DNA of 13,784 bases, from contig JBDRTU010000014.1 of the NCBI GenBank assembly GCA_043823825.1, forward strand, positions 1-13,784. Direction: 5' to 3'. The stretch is from JBDRTU01 sp043823825. GTDB lineage: Bacteria; Patescibacteriota; Patescibacteriia; Veblenbacterales; UBA10138. The translations under genes and the position numbers were made by a program. Under the pieces are notes generated by a model that saw only the letters and a program-made list of their open reading frames with translations, did not search any database and had not been told where the DNA came from. This document shows positions 12,412 through 13,784 of this stretch, piece after piece; positions within the stretch are counted from its first letter, which is position 1; the number at the start of each line of letters is the position of its first letter.

Positions 12412-13119
12412 CTATTTAATTTTCAATCCATCATGATTTGAACTTCTATCTGACACAATCCTGCCATCTTTTATCTCAATCATCCTATCAGCGTGTTCGG
12501 CCACGTATTTTTCGTGGGTAATTAAAATAATAGTGTGACCTTTTTCTTGATTTAATTTTTTAAACGTAGCTAACACAACGTCACCAGTTTTTGAATCAAG
12601 ATTGCCAGTCGGCTCATCGGCTAAAATTAAATCTGGATCATTGGCTAAAGCTCTAGCAATAGCTACTCTCTGCATCTGTCCGCCTGAAAGCTGGTTTGAA
12701 AGATGATGCCAACGTTCTTTTTCTAAACCCACAGCCTGCAAAGCATTTTTCGTTTTTTGCTCTCGCTCGCTTTTGGGAATTTTACTATCATAAATTAAAG
12801 GCAGTTCAACATTACGCAATACGCTAGCACGGGATAAAAGATTAAAAGATTGAAAAACAAAACCGATTTTCTGCGAACGAATTTCAGCCAGTTTATCATC
12901 TGATAATTCAGAAATATCTTGCTTATTAAGAAAATATTTTCCATTACTCGGTTTATCAAGCGCGCCTAAAATATGCATTAAAGTTGATTTTCCAGAACCT
13001 GAAGGCCCAACAATCGCCACAAACTCTCCTTTCTTAATTTCAAAACAAACTTCTTTTAAGACAGTTAGAGAAGTTTCGCCAGTTTGGTAAGTTTTACTTA
13101 TATTTTCACACTCTATCAT
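12412..13119 (-). CDS. ABC transporter ATP-binding protein, MacB/LolD type
   Basis: This complete 235-residue ATPase has Walker A GPSGSGKST (38-46), Q-loop Gln90 (FVFQSFNLL), signature LSGGQ (144-148), Walker B LILADEP (164-170) with catalytic Glu169, D-loop NLDS and switch His202 (LITHE). The pattern LSGGQMQRVAIARAL with ADEPTGNLDS places it in the MacB/LolD/FtsE group of exporters driving FtsX-type permeases. It works on the cytoplasmic side of the permease encoded 15 bases downstream. The adaptor gene ends 38 bases upstream. The start is the ATG at 13117-13119, directly followed by the usual IECENISKTY. There is no Shine-Dalgarno. The C-terminus has a short tail after DGRIVSD. Confidence 0.95.
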   Translation of the reverse strand: MIECENISKTYQTGETSLTVLKEVCFEIKKGEFVAIVGPSGSGKSTLMHILGALDKPSNGKYFLNKQDISELSDDKLAEIRSQKIGFVFQSFNLLSRASVLRNVELPLIYDSKIPKSEREQKTKNALQAVGLEKERWHHLSNQLSGGQMQRVAIARALANDPDLILADEPTGNLDSKTGDVVLATFKKLNQEKGHTIILITHEKYVAEHADRMIEIKDGRIVSDRSSNHDGLKIK

Positions 13120-13157
13120 AATAATTTCTGCAATTAATCCACGTTAATCAGCGCTCG

Positions 13158-13784
13158 CTACCGCATTATTCTTTGCATTTGCCGCATAGGATCAGATTGC
13201 TGACCGCCTGGCATACGACCAATAGGTATTTGAGTGGCGCCATTATTTTGAGTGGTGCTATTGCTTATCGTTTGGCTTATAACCTCTTCACCCTCTTCAA
13301 GCCCGCTCTGAATCTCAATCATAATATCATCGCTTAATCCAGTCACCACTGTTTTTCTTTGAGGCTGTCCATTAACCAAAACTTCTACATAACTATTATC
13401 TCCCATTACCTTAACAGCGCTTAATGGAACAAGTAGAATATTCTGTTTTGAATCAAGTATAATTGAGGTGCTGACAGTCATACCGGGTTTAATTCGTTCA
13501 TCATCCACATCAAAAGCAATTTTAACGCCATAACTCACCACGCCTTGATTCACAGTTCCCAAAGTATCAACCTCTACCACCTTGCCAGTAATTGACAAGT
13601 CTTCTGCTGCATCAAACTGCAAAGTTGCTTTTTGTTCAACTTTTACCCGTGCCACGTCAATTTCATTCAAAGTAATTTCAGCTATTTTTTGCTCAGTAAT
13701 AATGCTCGCCAGCACTGTGCCTGATGAAACTGAATCTCCCTTTTTAACATTATCATTTATTTCGGCAATAACACCATCAAAAGG
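13158..13784 (-). CDS. Periplasmic adaptor, MacA/HlyD family, 5' end cut by the window edge
   Basis: The reading frame stays open to the right edge, so the gene is truncated; the GTG at 13713-13715 is an internal codon and not the start. The 208 visible residues begin PFDGVIAEINDNVKKGDSVS, the second half of a lipoyl-like domain, then a beta-barrel domain (EITLNEIDVARVKVEQKATL, ITGKVVEVDTLGT, IKPGMTVSTSIIL) and a membrane-proximal domain (VPLSAVKVMGDNSYVEVLVN, GLEEGEEVISQTI). The C-terminus is a Gln/Asn/Met-rich tail (RMPGGQQSDPMRQMQRIMR). It should link the MacB-type permease to the outside or to substrate. The N-terminal membrane anchor and coiled coil are outside the window. Confidence 0.9.
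   Translation of the reverse strand, partial: PFDGVIAEINDNVKKGDSVSSGTVLASIITEQKIAEITLNEIDVARVKVEQKATLQFDAAEDLSITGKVVEVDTLGTVNQGVVSYGVKIAFDVDDERIKPGMTVSTSIILDSKQNILLVPLSAVKVMGDNSYVEVLVNGQPQRKTVVTGLSDDIMIEIQSGLEEGEEVISQTISNSTTQNNGATQIPIGRMPGGQQSDPMRQMQRIMR

Noticed and set aside
13713..13715. GTG as the start of the adaptor gene
   Set aside because: The frame stays open to the window edge and encodes the conserved PFDGVI lipoyl-type sequence, so the true start is outside the window.

Overview
The window most likely comes from a member of the Candidate Phyla Radiation (Patescibacteria). This is an inference from gene content: small proteins, an AT-rich background, a compact minor-pilin operon, a split MacB-type transporter, a SIMPL-domain protein, a lipoprotein of the kind common in that group, and gene starts mostly without a Shine-Dalgarno sequence. 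TGA is used as a stop (asnS, purE), which argues against the lineages that read TGA as glycine. Every supported gene lies on the minus strand, so the text below runs from right to left in the direction of transcription.

Region 13784-10701 is an efflux-type operon: a truncated periplasmic adaptor (MacA/HlyD type), its ABC ATPase, a MacB/FtsX-type permease and a small membrane-anchored DUF5666-like protein, with gaps of 38, 15 and 34 bases. Region 10620-6918 is a purine-synthesis island: purB as its own transcription unit, then purE-purC as a second. Each unit has a recognisable sigma70-type promoter, a short leader of similar layout, a strong AAGGAG ribosome binding site and a strong rho-independent terminator. 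The two terminators resemble each other, as do the two leaders. The island looks more GC-rich than its surroundings and is the only part of the window with clear Shine-Dalgarno sites, so it may have been acquired from elsewhere.

Region 6917-6391 has no intact gene. It holds a 32-base perfect palindrome, what looks like a decayed coding remnant, a GC-rich hairpin repeat and the SIMPL-gene promoter. Region 6390-5632 is the SIMPL (DUF541) protein. Region 5529-2839 is a four-gene minor pilin/pseudopilin operon in the order GspH/FimT, GspI/PilV, GspJ/PilW, GspK/PilX, the set that in characterised systems primes assembly of a type IV pilus or type II pseudopilus. Region 2720-2208 is an unknown four-helix membrane protein with its own terminator. 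Region 2042-715 is asparaginyl-tRNA synthetase, apparently made from a nearly leaderless mRNA. Two intergenic repeat elements (708-599) and a truncated lipoprotein gene (560-1) close the window.

No CRISPR array, tRNA, rRNA, transposase or phage gene was seen. The most unusual material is between the genes: several long, nearly perfect palindromes, three of which share the core ATTCG-NN-CGAAT with different but self-complementary arms, and the matching control regions of the purine genes. I did not find a clear new multi-gene system.
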